This document shows positions 1 through 9,108 of a DNA stretch of 44,558 bases, in pieces. The notes beneath the pieces are model-generated. The model saw only the letters and a program-made list of their open reading frames with translations, was not told the origin of the DNA and made no database searches. The number at the start of each line of letters is the position of its first letter. Positions within the stretch are counted from its first letter, which is position 1. Location of the stretch: positions 19,845-64,402 of the forward strand of contig JALHQM010000013.1 of NCBI GenBank assembly GCA_022841965.1, read 5' to 3'. Origin of the DNA: Hyphomicrobium sp. (GTDB lineage Bacteria > Pseudomonadota > Alphaproteobacteria > Rhizobiales > Hyphomicrobiaceae). Made by a program: the position numbers and the translations under genes.

Positions 1-108
1 GCCGCCGAGCAACAATCCGATATCGGTCACGTGATTTCCCTCGCGAAACTCCCGCCGCCGCAGACCTGTCCGGGCGACCGGCCAACACTTGGACGTGTGC
101 GTGGATTT

Positions 109-978
109 CTACAAGCCCTGGAGATGCAAAAGTGCCGTTAGATCGGCGTGGTCAATGACCGCGCCGGTTGGGCTTGCGCGCATGGCGGCGCGCACGGCCG
201 GTTTTGCCCGGAATGCGACGCCAAGGCCGGCCGCCTTTAACATGGGGAGGTCATTGGCACCGTCGCCGACGGCAAGGACGTGTGCAGGCTTGAGACGGCC
301 GGTGCCGGCGAGGCCAAGCAGGATCGACCGCTTGGCGGTGGGGTCGAGAATAGGGTTGGCGACGCGGCCGGTGAGAATGCCATTTTTGATTTCGAGCGTG
401 TTGGCGTGAACGTGGTCGAAGCCAAGTTGGTGGCCGACCCGCTCGGCAAAGACCATAAAACCGCCAGTGACGAGGGCGGTGACAGCGCCATTGGCTTTCA
501 TCGTTGCGACGAGAGCGGCGGCGCCGGGCATGAGCGTGATGCGCGCGGCGGCCGTGGCGAGATCGGCCGTGTTGAGGCCGGCGAGAAGGCCAACGCGGTG
601 GTGGAGGGATGTTACGAAATCGCATTCGCCGCGCATGGTGGCCAGCGTCAGGGCTGCCAGTTTTTCGCGGTGGCCGGACAGACTGGCCAGTTCGTCGATC
701 ATCTCCTGCTCGATCATGGTCGATTCCATGTCGGCTGCGAGTATGGATTTGGCGCGGTTGGTGGCTGGCAGCGTGTTGATGTCGATGGGGCGCGTTGCAA
801 GGGCTGTGGCAACGGTCTCGCGGATGTTTGTATCCTCAATTGGGGCTTCGAAGGCGGCGCCAGCTTTGAGCCAGCGGCCATCGGTACCGGTCTGGGCGCG
901 CACAATCGCAGCGACACTGTCATCGAGCGCGCCGGAGGCGGGATTGGCAGTGAGAACCAGAACGTGCGGGTGCGGCAT
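109..978 (-). CDS. serB: phosphoserine phosphatase SerB
   Basis: Hydrolyses phosphoserine to serine, the last step of serine biosynthesis, in the cytoplasm. The 289-residue protein has an N-terminal regulatory-type region (about 1-75) and a HAD phosphatase domain. The HAD nucleophile motif is at D83-M-E-S-T, followed by a TGGF segment (motif II region) and a GDGAND segment near the C-terminus (motif III, Mg2+ binding). The second acid of the usual DxD pair is Glu85, not Asp; I recall this form from other alphaproteobacterial SerB proteins but could not check it. The gene diverges from miaA, with 68 bp between the start codons. Length and motif order fit a complete, active enzyme. Confidence 0.93.
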   Translation of the reverse strand: MPHPHVLVLTANPASGALDDSVAAIVRAQTGTDGRWLKAGAAFEAPIEDTNIRETVATALATRPIDINTLPATNRAKSILAADMESTMIEQEMIDELASLSGHREKLAALTLATMRGECDFVTSLHHRVGLLAGLNTADLATAAARITLMPGAAALVATMKANGAVTALVTGGFMVFAERVGHQLGFDHVHANTLEIKNGILTGRVANPILDPTAKRSILLGLAGTGRLKPAHVLAVGDGANDLPMLKAAGLGVAFRAKPAVRAAMRASPTGAVIDHADLTALLHLQGL

Positions 979-1046
979 CGGCGGCGCGGTTTATGGGACC
1001 GGGAGGCATTGCTGGCGTGCTGACCTTGCCTCGGCTAAGCAGGGCC

Positions 1047-1928
1047 ATGACACAGATAAGAGCTATCCTGATTGCCGGTCCGACGGCGAGTGGTAAATCG
1101 GCCTTGGCGCTGCGGCTTGCGCGTGAGCGGGGCGGGATTGTTGTGAATGCCGACAGCATGCAGGTTTATGCGGAATTGGAGATCCTCTCCGCACGGCCAA
1201 CTCCGGCAGAAATGGGCGATGTTCCGCACCGGCTCTATGGGCATGTGGCGATGCGCGAGGGATATTCCGTCGGCCGCTTCGTGCGCGAGGCGGAGGCGGT
1301 GCTGGCGGACGTGACGGCGCAGGGCCAGTTGCCGATTTTTGTCGGAGGGACGGGTCTCTATCTCAAGGCCTTGTTGGAAGGGCTGTCGCCCATTCCGGCG
1401 ATCCCGCCGGCCATTCGCGAGCACTGGCGGGCGGAGGCGGACCGCCTGGGCGCATCGAAGCTGCATCGCACGTTGGCGGAGATGGATCCGGGGACGGCTG
1501 CTCGTTTGTCTCCCACCGATCCGCAGCGGATCGTGCGGGCGCTTGAGGTCATGGACGCGACGGGGCGGCCGTTGTGGGAGTGGCAGCAGGAGCCGGGAGT
1601 ACCGTTGATCCGCGCGGAGGACACGGAACGGCTCGTCGTGCTGCCAGACCGGGCGGCGCTGCATGAGCGGAGCGATGCGCGATTTGATCAGATGATGGGG
1701 CGGGGGGCGCTTGATGAAGCGCGGCGGATCATGGATCTCGATCTCGATCCGGCGCTGCCGGGAATGCGGGCGCTGGGCTTAAGGCCGTTGATGGCGCATC
1801 TGAGGGGAGAAATGCCCTTGGGGGCAGCGATCGATGAGGGGAAAGCTGAGACGCGGCGGTATATCAAACGGCAGGCGACTTGGATTTCGGGCAATATGAA
1901 GTCGTGGAAGGCTATTTCTGCGCAATAA
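1047..1928 (+). CDS. miaA: tRNA dimethylallyltransferase MiaA
   Basis: Transfers a dimethylallyl group to N6 of A37 in tRNAs that read codons beginning with U. The P-loop GPTASGKS lies at residues 11-18 when the ATG at 1047 is used; the DSMQVY segment and GGTGLYLKAL segment typical of MiaA follow. The frame is open from 993, but the extra 18 residues are not family-like and would place the P-loop too far in, so 1047 is preferred (293 aa, normal length). The gene is divergent from serB and ends 161 bp before ilvB. Its stop codon is followed directly by another ATG (TAAATG). Confidence 0.93.
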   Translation: MTQIRAILIAGPTASGKSALALRLARERGGIVVNADSMQVYAELEILSARPTPAEMGDVPHRLYGHVAMREGYSVGRFVREAEAVLADVTAQGQLPIFVGGTGLYLKALLEGLSPIPAIPPAIREHWRAEADRLGASKLHRTLAEMDPGTAARLSPTDPQRIVRALEVMDATGRPLWEWQQEPGVPLIRAEDTERLVVLPDRAALHERSDARFDQMMGRGALDEARRIMDLDLDPALPGMRALGLRPLMAHLRGEMPLGAAIDEGKAETRRYIKRQATWISGNMKSWKAISAQ

Positions 1929-2089
1929 ATGGAATGCATTGGCGCCCATATCGTCGCATTTATTGACCCTTTACCTTGACCGGGCACAGTACGGCTCTTA
2001 GGTTGCGCCAGCTTCGCGCGACGAGAGTGATCGCGCGCGCTGCCCGGATGGGGTGGCGCATTGGCGCTTAGAGTTTTAGGGGCACGACG
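1929..2089 (+). promoter_or_regulatory. ilvB leader with a possible short peptide and hairpin
   Basis: The 161 bp between miaA and ilvB hold a 16-codon open frame at 1929-1979 (MECIGAHIVAFIDPLP, then TGA). It starts immediately after the miaA stop and contains three Ile, one Val and one Leu codons. A 7-bp inverted repeat, CGCGCGA (2015-2021) and TCGCGCG (2031-2037), follows. TTGACC at 1976-1981 is a possible -35 box, but its -10 partner is poor. The arrangement resembles attenuation leaders of branched-chain amino acid genes. It lacks a clear terminator with a T-run and could be coincidence. Confidence 0.28.
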
Positions 2090-3853
2090 ATGGCACGGAC
2101 GATGACGGGCGCCGAAATGGTTGTGAAGGCGCTGGTGGACCAGGGCGTCGAACACATCTTTGGATATCCGGGCGGCGCGGTGTTGCCGATCTACGACGAA
2201 CTGTTCCAGCAGGACAAAGTTCAGCACATCCTGGTCCGCCAGGAAGGCGGCGCGGTGCATGCGGCGGAAGGTTACGCGCGTTCGACGGGCAAGGTCGGCG
2301 TGGTGCTCGTGACGTCGGGGCCGGGAGCGACGAACGCGGTGACGGGGTTGACCGATGCGTTGATGGATAGCATTCCGGTGGTTTGCATCACGGGTCAGGT
2401 GCCGACGCATCTGATCGGCAACGATGCCTTCCAAGAGTGCGATACGGTCGGGATCACACGGCCTTGCACCAAGCACAACTGGTTGGTGAAGGACATCAAC
2501 GATCTGTCGCGCGTTCTGCATGAGGCATTCCACATTGCGCGGTCTGGGCGGCCGGGGCCGGTGGTGGTCGACATCCCGAAGGATATCCAATTCAAGGCCG
2601 GCAATTATACCGGACCGTCCAACGTGGCGCATAAGACGTACCGGCCGAAGCTGAAGCCCGATGCGGGGCCGGTGGCGGAGGCTGTCGATCTCATCGCGTC
2701 GGCTAAGCGGCCGATTTTCTATACGGGCGGCGGCATTATTAATGCGGGGCCGAAGGCGAGCCAGCTGTTGCGCGAACTCGTGCGGCTGACCGGATACCCG
2801 ATCACATCGACGCTGATGGGGCTTGGCGCGTATCCGGCGTCCGACAAGCAGTGGCTCGGTATGCTCGGCATGCACGGGACGTATGAGGCCAACTGGGCGA
2901 TGCACGACTGCGATGTGATGATCAACATCGGGGCGCGGTTCGACGACCGTATCACGGGCCGCATCGATGCCTTCTCACCGCATTCGAAGAAGATCCACGT
3001 CGACATCGATCCGTCGTCGATCAACAAGAACGTGCGCGTGGACATTCCGATCGTGGGCGATTGCGCCTATGTGCTGGAAGAAATGCTGCGTGTGTGGAAG
3101 CAGAAAGCGCCGCAGATCGACAAGGCGGCCATCAAGACGTGGTGGAAGCAGATCGACGGCTGGCGGGCGAAGAAGTCGTTGTCCTTTAAGAATTCGAAGG
3201 ACACGATCATGCCGCAGTACGCGTGCCAGCGGCTGTATGAATTGACCAAGGATCGCGATACCTACATCACGACGGAGGTCGGCCAGCATCAGATGTGGGC
3301 GGCGCAGTATTACAATTTCGAAGAGCCGAACCGATGGATGACGTCGGGTGGGCTTGGCACGATGGGCTACGGCCTGCCGGCAGCGATTGGGGCGCAGTTG
3401 GCGCATCCCAAGTCGCTTGTGATCGATATCGCGGGCGATGCGTCGATCCTGATGAATATTCAGGAGTGCTCGACGGCGGTGCAGTTTAACCTGCCGGTTA
3501 AGGTGTTCATCCTGAACAATGAGTACATGGGCATGGTGCGGCAGTGGCAGCAGCTGCTGCACGGCAACCGCCTGTCGCACAGCTACACCGAGAGCCTGCC
3601 GGACTTTGTGAAACTGGCGGAGGCCTACGGTTGGCGCGGTATGCGCTGCGAGCACCCGGATGATCTGGATGACGCAATTCTCGATATGGTCAACACTAAG
3701 GTGCCGACGATGTTCGATTGCCGGGTGGCCAAACTTGCGAACTGCTTCCCGATGATCCCGTCGGGCAAGGCGCACAACGAGATGCTGCTGGGTGAAGCCA
3801 GCGAAGAGCAAATCGAAAAGGCGATCGGCAAGGAAGGCAAGGTGCTGGTGTGA
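2090..3853 (+). CDS. ilvB: acetolactate synthase, large (catalytic) subunit
   Basis: Condenses two pyruvates, or pyruvate and 2-oxobutyrate, to acetohydroxy acids, the first common step of Val, Leu and Ile synthesis. It uses thiamine diphosphate, Mg2+ and FAD. The 587-residue protein has the N-terminal ThDP-binding domain with the catalytic Glu in the [15 protein letters not shown] segment, a middle domain, and the C-terminal ThDP motif running from GDASILMN to NN. Length is normal. The start codon follows an AGGGG-like site. The last bases overlap the next gene (GTGA), and the small subunit ilvH lies one gene downstream, so the three are probably one transcript. Confidence 0.96.
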   Translation: MARTMTGAEMVVKALVDQGVEHIFGYPGGAVLPIYDELFQQDKVQHILVRQEGGAVHAAEGYARSTGKVGVVLVTSGPGATNAVTGLTDALMDSIPVVCITGQVPTHLIGNDAFQECDTVGITRPCTKHNWLVKDINDLSRVLHEAFHIARSGRPGPVVVDIPKDIQFKAGNYTGPSNVAHKTYRPKLKPDAGPVAEAVDLIASAKRPIFYTGGGIINAGPKASQLLRELVRLTGYPITSTLMGLGAYPASDKQWLGMLGMHGTYEANWAMHDCDVMINIGARFDDRITGRIDAFSPHSKKIHVDIDPSSINKNVRVDIPIVGDCAYVLEEMLRVWKQKAPQIDKAAIKTWWKQIDGWRAKKSLSFKNSKDTIMPQYACQRLYELTKDRDTYITTEVGQHQMWAAQYYNFEEPNRWMTSGGLGTMGYGLPAAIGAQLAHPKSLVIDIAGDASILMNIQECSTAVQFNLPVKVFILNNEYMGMVRQWQQLLHGNRLSHSYTESLPDFVKLAEAYGWRGMRCEHPDDLDDAILDMVNTKVPTMFDCRVAKLANCFPMIPSGKAHNEMLLGEASEEQIEKAIGKEGKVLV

Positions 3854-4413
3854 TTGCGCGTCGCGCAGCCTTACTGTCCGCGTGCTTTGCCGTCGCCGTA
3901 TGCGGGCCGGCGACGGCGGAGACGGCTGCGCCGGCTGATCCACCGGGCGTGCCGATCACCTGGGACCGGGCAGCGAATATCAAGCAAGCGGCCGAGCGGA
4001 TCGGGCTCATCCAGCGGACGCGGGGGGCGGAGGGCGCGATCAAACATATCGACGCCTGCTATCGCACGCACGGACTGGCATCCGCATATTCTGCTGCATT
4101 CGAGGGTTGCATCGCGCAGGACTACATGGAGACGAAGCTCTTGACGCGGATCTACAGCCGCCTCAAGCCGGAGCAACTGCGCAAGATCGGAGCGCCGACG
4201 GCCGATCAGTTGGCGCAGGCGATGGGGCGGCGGGTTGTTACGGCGTTCAGCCAATACAAGGTGAGTGCGGCGGAAGCGGACGCTTTCAAAATCGAAGTCG
4301 ACAAGGTCGGGATGCCGGTTTTTCTGAAGACGGTGTTCCCGAACTCGGCGGCGGAGATCGACGCCCTGGGCGGCACATTCGACGAGACGGACAAGAGCAA
4401 AGAGAAAAATTAG
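3850..4413 (+). CDS. small secreted protein between ilvB and ilvH
   Basis: I do not recognise the family. The 187-residue product starts at a GTG that overlaps the ilvB stop by 4 bases (GTGA), so it is probably translationally coupled. Residues 1 to about 23 look like a Sec signal peptide (Arg-Arg, a hydrophobic stretch, then ATAET). The mature part is mostly predicted helix with two cysteines (in DACYRTHG and EGCIAQD), which could form a disulfide in the periplasm, and a charged lysine-rich tail. It ends 6 bp before ilvH. An exported protein between the two subunits of a cytoplasmic enzyme is unexpected. A link to acetolactate synthase is not implied by the sequence beyond co-transcription. 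Confidence 0.8.
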   Translation: MIARRAALLSACFAVAVCGPATAETAAPADPPGVPITWDRAANIKQAAERIGLIQRTRGAEGAIKHIDACYRTHGLASAYSAAFEGCIAQDYMETKLLTRIYSRLKPEQLRKIGAPTADQLAQAMGRRVVTAFSQYKVSAAEADAFKIEVDKVGMPVFLKTVFPNSAAEIDALGGTFDETDKSKEKN

Positions 4414-4419
4414 AGAGCC

Positions 4420-4968
4420 ATGGCAAATCCTAATCCGCAAAGCCATTACGTCGGTCCCGGTGTCGCGCAAGATGTCGTCTCGCGCACGCTATCGGTTATT
4501 GTTGACAACGAACCGGGCGTTTTGGCGCGGGTGATCGGACTGTTCACGGCGCGCGGCTACAATATCGACAGCTTGACGGTGACGGAGACCGAGCACGATA
4601 AGCATGTGTCGCGGATTACGATCGTGACGCGGGGGACGCCAGCCGTTATCGAACAGATCAAGCATCAGCTGGAACGGCTCGTGCCGGTGCACCGCGTGCG
4701 CGATCTGACGGGTGAGGGGATTTCGCTTGAGCGCGAACTGGCGCTGATCAAGGTCGCGGGCAAAGGTGACAAGCGGATTGAAGCGCTGCGGATGGCGGAG
4801 ATCTTTCGCGCGCAGGTGGTCGATACGTCGACCGAGCACTTTGTCTTCGAAATCACCGGCAAGGCCTCGAAGATCGAGACCTTCATCGGACTGATGCGCG
4901 AGTTGGGTCTGGTGGAAGTCAGCCGGACGGGCGTTGCGGCCATCGGGCGTGGTGCGGGCGCGATGTGA
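4420..4968 (+). CDS. ilvH: acetolactate synthase, small (regulatory) subunit
   Basis: Regulatory partner of IlvB that raises its activity and usually carries valine feedback inhibition. The 182-residue protein has the N-terminal ACT domain (EPGVLARVIGLFTARGYNIDSLTV region, about residues 27-50) and the C-terminal ALS small-subunit domain. It includes the RELALIKV segment and ends near the family's usual length. It starts 6 bp after the secreted-protein gene and completes the ilvB-x-ilvH cluster. A short extension of about 20 residues precedes the ACT domain. Confidence 0.95.
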   Translation: MANPNPQSHYVGPGVAQDVVSRTLSVIVDNEPGVLARVIGLFTARGYNIDSLTVTETEHDKHVSRITIVTRGTPAVIEQIKHQLERLVPVHRVRDLTGEGISLERELALIKVAGKGDKRIEALRMAEIFRAQVVDTSTEHFVFEITGKASKIETFIGLMRELGLVEVSRTGVAAIGRGAGAM

Positions 4969-4972
4969 CGGT

Positions 4973-4990
4973 GTTGGGGCCCTTCCCAAC
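4973..4990. terminator. weak hairpin between convergent genes
   Basis: GTTGGG (4973-4978) and CCCAAC (4985-4990) form a 6-bp stem with a 6-nt loop in the 35 bp between the ends of ilvH and the convergent lipoprotein gene. There is no T-run on either side, so a role as bidirectional terminator is only possible. Confidence 0.3.
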
Positions 4991-5003
4991 TCAAACGTTC
5001 GGT

Positions 5004-5495
5004 CTACTTCTTCGCTCTGGGGTCTTCTTTGAAGTAGAAGTGGCCGGCGTCGTTGGCACTTTGCGTGAAGACGTAGTTTTCGGCGTCGGGGAGGATCTCT
5101 TCGTTGGAGGCCGTGCGTAGGCCAGCCTTGTCGGTCGCGGGGGCGTAGAGCGGAACGGCGGACGTTTTGGCGCCAACAGTTATCTGGAATGCCGTTACGC
5201 GGGCCCGATAGCTCTTTTCGCCCGCCCGCTCGCAGCGGTTTTCGCCTTCGGTTTTTTCGCAGGCCTCGATCTTGGGATATGTGGCGGCGGCCGTGTCATG
5301 CTGGACGACGGCTGCCTGCAGGAGTTTGACGCACTGTTCAAACTCTATTCCGGTGTTGTCGGCGCAATCGATGGCCGAGACGACGATATAGCGCTTGGTC
5401 TCGATTTTGGGGGCTTCGGTGGCGTCCCCGCAGCCGGAAAGGGCCAGGGCTGCAACGGCGATAGCCACGAAGCGCGTGATCACGGTAGGCTCCAT
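5004..5495 (-). CDS. putative lipoprotein, DUF1190/YgiB-like
   Basis: A short exported lipoprotein: with the ATG at 5495 the signal peptide ends in the lipobox LSGC, with Cys22 as the acylation site. The following segment has a spaced Cys pattern (IDCADN, FEQCVKL, EACEKTEGENRCE) and a short stretch ending in Tyr-Ala-Pro. It resembles the DUF1190 (YgiB) family as I remember it; that match is tentative and the function of the family is unknown. The frame can be extended upstream to a TTG at 5531, but the ATG gives a normal lipoprotein signal. It sits alone on the minus strand between ilvH and ilvC. Confidence 0.7.
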   Translation of the reverse strand: MEPTVITRFVAIAVAALALSGCGDATEAPKIETKRYIVVSAIDCADNTGIEFEQCVKLLQAAVVQHDTAAATYPKIEACEKTEGENRCERAGEKSYRARVTAFQITVGAKTSAVPLYAPATDKAGLRTASNEEILPDAENYVFTQSANDAGHFYFKEDPRAKK

Positions 5496-5564
5496 ATCTG
5501 TAACCCGGAGTGGACTTGCTACGGATTTCAACCCTTAACGCAACATCGGTTGCAGTTCCGTTAA

Positions 5565-6797
<1,233 letters not shown>

Positions 6798-6837
6798 CAG
6801 GTCATATTTTGCAGACACGCAAATACGAGAGTTTTGT

Positions 6838-6865
6838 GGCCCGCGGCGCGCTTACGCCGCGGGCC
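6838..6865 (+). terminator. terminator after ilvC
   Basis: GGCCCGCGGCG (6838-6848) and CGCCGCGGGCC (6855-6865) are a perfect 11-bp stem around the 6-nt loop CGCTTA, 40 bp after the ilvC stop. The tail that follows (GATTACTTTT) is only moderately T-rich. Confidence 0.7.
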
Positions 6866-6900
6866 GATTACTTTTGAGGGCCGCGCTGGTTCAGGCGTAG

Positions 6901-6960
6901 ATTGATTTATTTAATGATTTATCTGTTATATATCAATTTCCTGAATTATGCATTGATCGT
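6901..6960 (+). promoter_or_regulatory. AT-rich control region upstream of the first sbtA
   Basis: A sharply AT-rich block in otherwise GC-rich DNA. It contains ATTGAT (6901-6906) inverted against ATCAAT (6932-6937), and the 11-mer TATCAATTTCC at 6931-6941. The same 11-mer, in the same orientation relative to the gene, lies upstream of the second sbtA (complement of 29850-29860). This suggests a shared regulator, possibly the LysR protein encoded at 29905-30762. The binding itself is inference. Confidence 0.45.
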
Positions 6961-7116
6961 GTAGCAACGCGCTCGGTGGTGGTTCGATCCGCCTCTTCAA
7001 ATGGATGACTGCGTGTGGCCGGGCGCGGCAGTGCCAGGGCCAGGATCAGCGCGCGCAGATTTGGTTTCATCCGGGCGTGGCTGACGCGTTGCAACTCGAA
7101 ACGGGAGACTCCCGCG

Positions 7117-8103
7117 ATGCCGACTGAACTCCTCATGCAGAACCTCATCTCACCGATCACGCTGGCTTTTCTTCTTGGCGTGGTGGCAACGCTGTTGAAG
7201 TCCGATCTGGAAATACCTGAGCCGGTGCTGAAAATCTTCGCGATCTATCTGTTGTTCTCCATCGGTCTCCAGGGTGGTCAGGAACTCGCCACGGTGACGA
7301 TGGCCGACATTGCGGCAGGCCTTGGGGTGACGATCATTCTGATCCTCGTGTTGCCGGCCATCGCGTTCATTCTCGCGCGCACCGTGATCGGGCTCGACAT
7401 CCGCAATGCGGCCGGCGTTGCCGCGCTCTACGGTTCCGTTTCATCGGTGACGTTCGCTGTGGCGCAGAACTTTGCCAAGGAAATGGGATCGGAGATGGCG
7501 GGTTATGTCACGGCCCTTGTCGCGTTGCTCGAGCTTGGCATCTTAGTTGCCCTATTCTACGGGCGCTGGGCGCTGGCGCGGATAGAAAAGGTGAGCGGCG
7601 GCCTTGGCGCACTGCTGCGTGAGACGCTGCGCGGGCGCGGGATCCTGCTTCTCGGCGGCGGATTGCTGATCGGCTGGGCCGTAGGAGAGCAGAACTTCAA
7701 GCGCATTGAGCCATTTTTCGTTGATCTTTTCCGCGGAGTGCTGGTTCTGTTCATGCTCGAAATGGGCATGGCGGCCGCTCGGCAATTCGCTGATTTCGCG
7801 AAGGTCGGTTGGCGGATGGCTGCCTTTGCAATCGCGGTGCCGATCCTCAATGGAACGCTTGCTTCGCTGCTGGCGACACTTGTGGGGCTGCCGCTCGGGT
7901 CTGCCTTCGTGCTCGGCGCAGTGGCTGCCTCGGCATCCTACATCGACGCGCCGGCCGCCGTGCGTGCGACGTTCCCGGAAGCCAATCCCGGCATCTACCT
8001 CACCAGTTCCCTGGGGCTGACCTTCCCGTTCATGATGGTGATCGGAATTCCGCTCATCTACAAGATCACGGTTTTCTGGCAGGGGCTCCTCGCTGTCGCC
8101 TGA
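7117..8103 (+). CDS. sbtA: SbtA-type sodium-dependent bicarbonate transporter (copy 1)
   Basis: Predicted inner-membrane transporter of the SbtA (DUF897) family, which in cyanobacteria carries out Na+-dependent bicarbonate uptake. The 328-residue product is almost entirely hydrophobic helices (about ten). It begins with the family-like ISPITLAFLLGVVATLLKSDLEIPEP segment and ends with a second inverted half containing AASASYIDAPAAVR and GLTFPFMMVIGIPL. The ATG at 7117 has GGGAG 10 bp upstream; the frame is open from 7015 but that extension is not hydrophobic. It has no PII-like partner beside it, unlike copy 2 at 28779-29744. A strong hairpin terminator follows. Confidence 0.87.
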   Translation: MPTELLMQNLISPITLAFLLGVVATLLKSDLEIPEPVLKIFAIYLLFSIGLQGGQELATVTMADIAAGLGVTIILILVLPAIAFILARTVIGLDIRNAAGVAALYGSVSSVTFAVAQNFAKEMGSEMAGYVTALVALLELGILVALFYGRWALARIEKVSGGLGALLRETLRGRGILLLGGGLLIGWAVGEQNFKRIEPFFVDLFRGVLVLFMLEMGMAAARQFADFAKVGWRMAAFAIAVPILNGTLASLLATLVGLPLGSAFVLGAVAASASYIDAPAAVRATFPEANPGIYLTSSLGLTFPFMMVIGIPLIYKITVFWQGLLAVA

Positions 8104-8131
8104 TGGCGTCCACTGGGTCTGACTGGTTCAA

Positions 8132-8168
8132 GAGCAAGGTCGCACGGCAGGCAAGAGCGACCTTGCTC
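8132..8168. terminator. strong hairpin between sbtA copy 1 and the convergent barrel gene
   Basis: GAGCAAGGTCGC (8132-8143) and GCGACCTTGCTC (8157-8168) form a perfect 12-bp stem with a 13-nt loop. It lies 28 bp after sbtA and 37 bp before the end of the convergent gene, so it can serve both strands. The + side is followed by the moderately T-rich GCGCAATTTG. Confidence 0.65.
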
Positions 8169-8205
8169 GCGCAATTTGTATCAGTTCAGGTGCCGGAGCG
8201 GGTGA

Positions 8206-8895
8206 TTAGAAGTGGTAATTCATGCCGGCTTTAATGGCGTGATTGGAGACGTCGTGCGTGATCGTATCGCCATCAATGTTGCCGGTCGTGATCGATCCGA
8301 AGTCCATGTATTCGTATTCGGCTTTGATGCTCCAGTTCGGTGCCCACTGATACTCGACGCCGCCGCCCACGACGTAGCCGGTTTCCCAGCCATCGATCGT
8401 CGTGAGATCGGTACTATCCAAAACCGGGGGAACACCGTCTGTATCAGCGGCAATGCCTTCGACATCGGCCCAGGCGACGCCGAACTTTGCGAACGGTATT
8501 ATGTCAGGTGTGACCGGTACGCCGATGCGTGCCGCGAGGGTGATCGTATCCTTGAACACGTAGCTGGCGACGTCGTCGCGGCTGTCGCCTGAATCGGGAA
8601 CGATTACGGCACGGGTGTCGACTTCGCTGCCAAATGAGACGGCGCCTTCGATGCCGAGAATAAAGCCGGCGTACGGCAGGTTGTAACCGGCCTGGAGGCC
8701 CGCAGTCCAAGCGTCGGGGTTCAGGTCGTAGCTCGTTGCGTCTGGGTTGTCGAAATCGCCCTCAATTTCGAAGGCTGGAAAATTGCCGCCAATGTGCGAG
8801 CCGAAATAAAGACCGGCAAAATCGGAGTGGGCCGCATGTGGGCTTAAAAGGCCGGCCGCAATTCCAAAGGTTCGCAGGCAACGTCGCCACGTCAT
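8206..8895 (-). CDS. outer-membrane beta-barrel protein (Omp25/Omp31-like)
   Basis: An exported eight-strand-type barrel protein of the kind common in Rhizobiales outer membranes. With the ATG at 8895 (AGGAAC site upstream) the product is 229 residues: a signal peptide ending near PHAAHS, then alternating-strand segments such as FAGLYFGSHIGGNF and AGLQAGYNLPYAGFILGIEG. The strand series closes with GGGVEYQWAPNWSIKAEYEYMDFG and the terminal HAIKAGMNYHF, which ends in the aromatic residue typical of barrels. An alternative start at 8922 lacks a ribosome-binding site. No gene partner is evident. It is convergent with sbtA copy 1. Confidence 0.85.
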   Translation of the reverse strand: MTWRRCLRTFGIAAGLLSPHAAHSDFAGLYFGSHIGGNFPAFEIEGDFDNPDATSYDLNPDAWTAGLQAGYNLPYAGFILGIEGAVSFGSEVDTRAVIVPDSGDSRDDVASYVFKDTITLAARIGVPVTPDIIPFAKFGVAWADVEGIAADTDGVPPVLDSTDLTTIDGWETGYVVGGGVEYQWAPNWSIKAEYEYMDFGSITTGNIDGDTITHDVSNHAIKAGMNYHF

Positions 8896-9024
8896 GATTG
8901 AGGTTCCTAGAACGCGGCACACTTTTGTCTGGACGCAGATAGAAACGACGCGGTGCGATTCTCAACTGAGAGATTGCCTGTGGATCGTCTGCTCAAAACG
9001 ATTGATTGTTGGAAATCATTGCGC

Positions 9025-9040
9025 CGCCAAGTGCTTGGCG
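9025..9040. repeat. 16-bp palindrome in an intergenic region
   Basis: CGCCAAG (9025-9031), TG, CTTGGCG (9034-9040): a near-continuous palindrome in the 213 bp between the minus-strand barrel gene and the end of the next minus-strand gene. It could be an operator of the barrel gene, about 130 bp upstream of its start, or a terminator stem for the gene at 9109-10305. Nothing else is recognisable in this stretch. Confidence 0.4.
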
Positions 9041-9108
9041 AACGTGTGCCGCGCGCGGGTGTGTTTAGGCATGCTTTTGAACGGGGTGCAGCTGTGGAAA
9101 ACTGCTTA

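Noticed and set aside
1-108. A GTG at 28-30 (complement) with a GAGGGAA site could start a minus-strand gene cut by the left edge; a plus-strand frame is also open from base 1 to 141
   Set aside because: Only ten codons are visible for the first, and the second overlaps serB; neither can be supported.
8970-9108. DnaA-box-like TGTGGATC and TGTGGAAAA words near 8980 and 9093
   Set aside because: Only two imperfect words, no AT-rich unwinding region and no dnaA or related genes, so not an origin.
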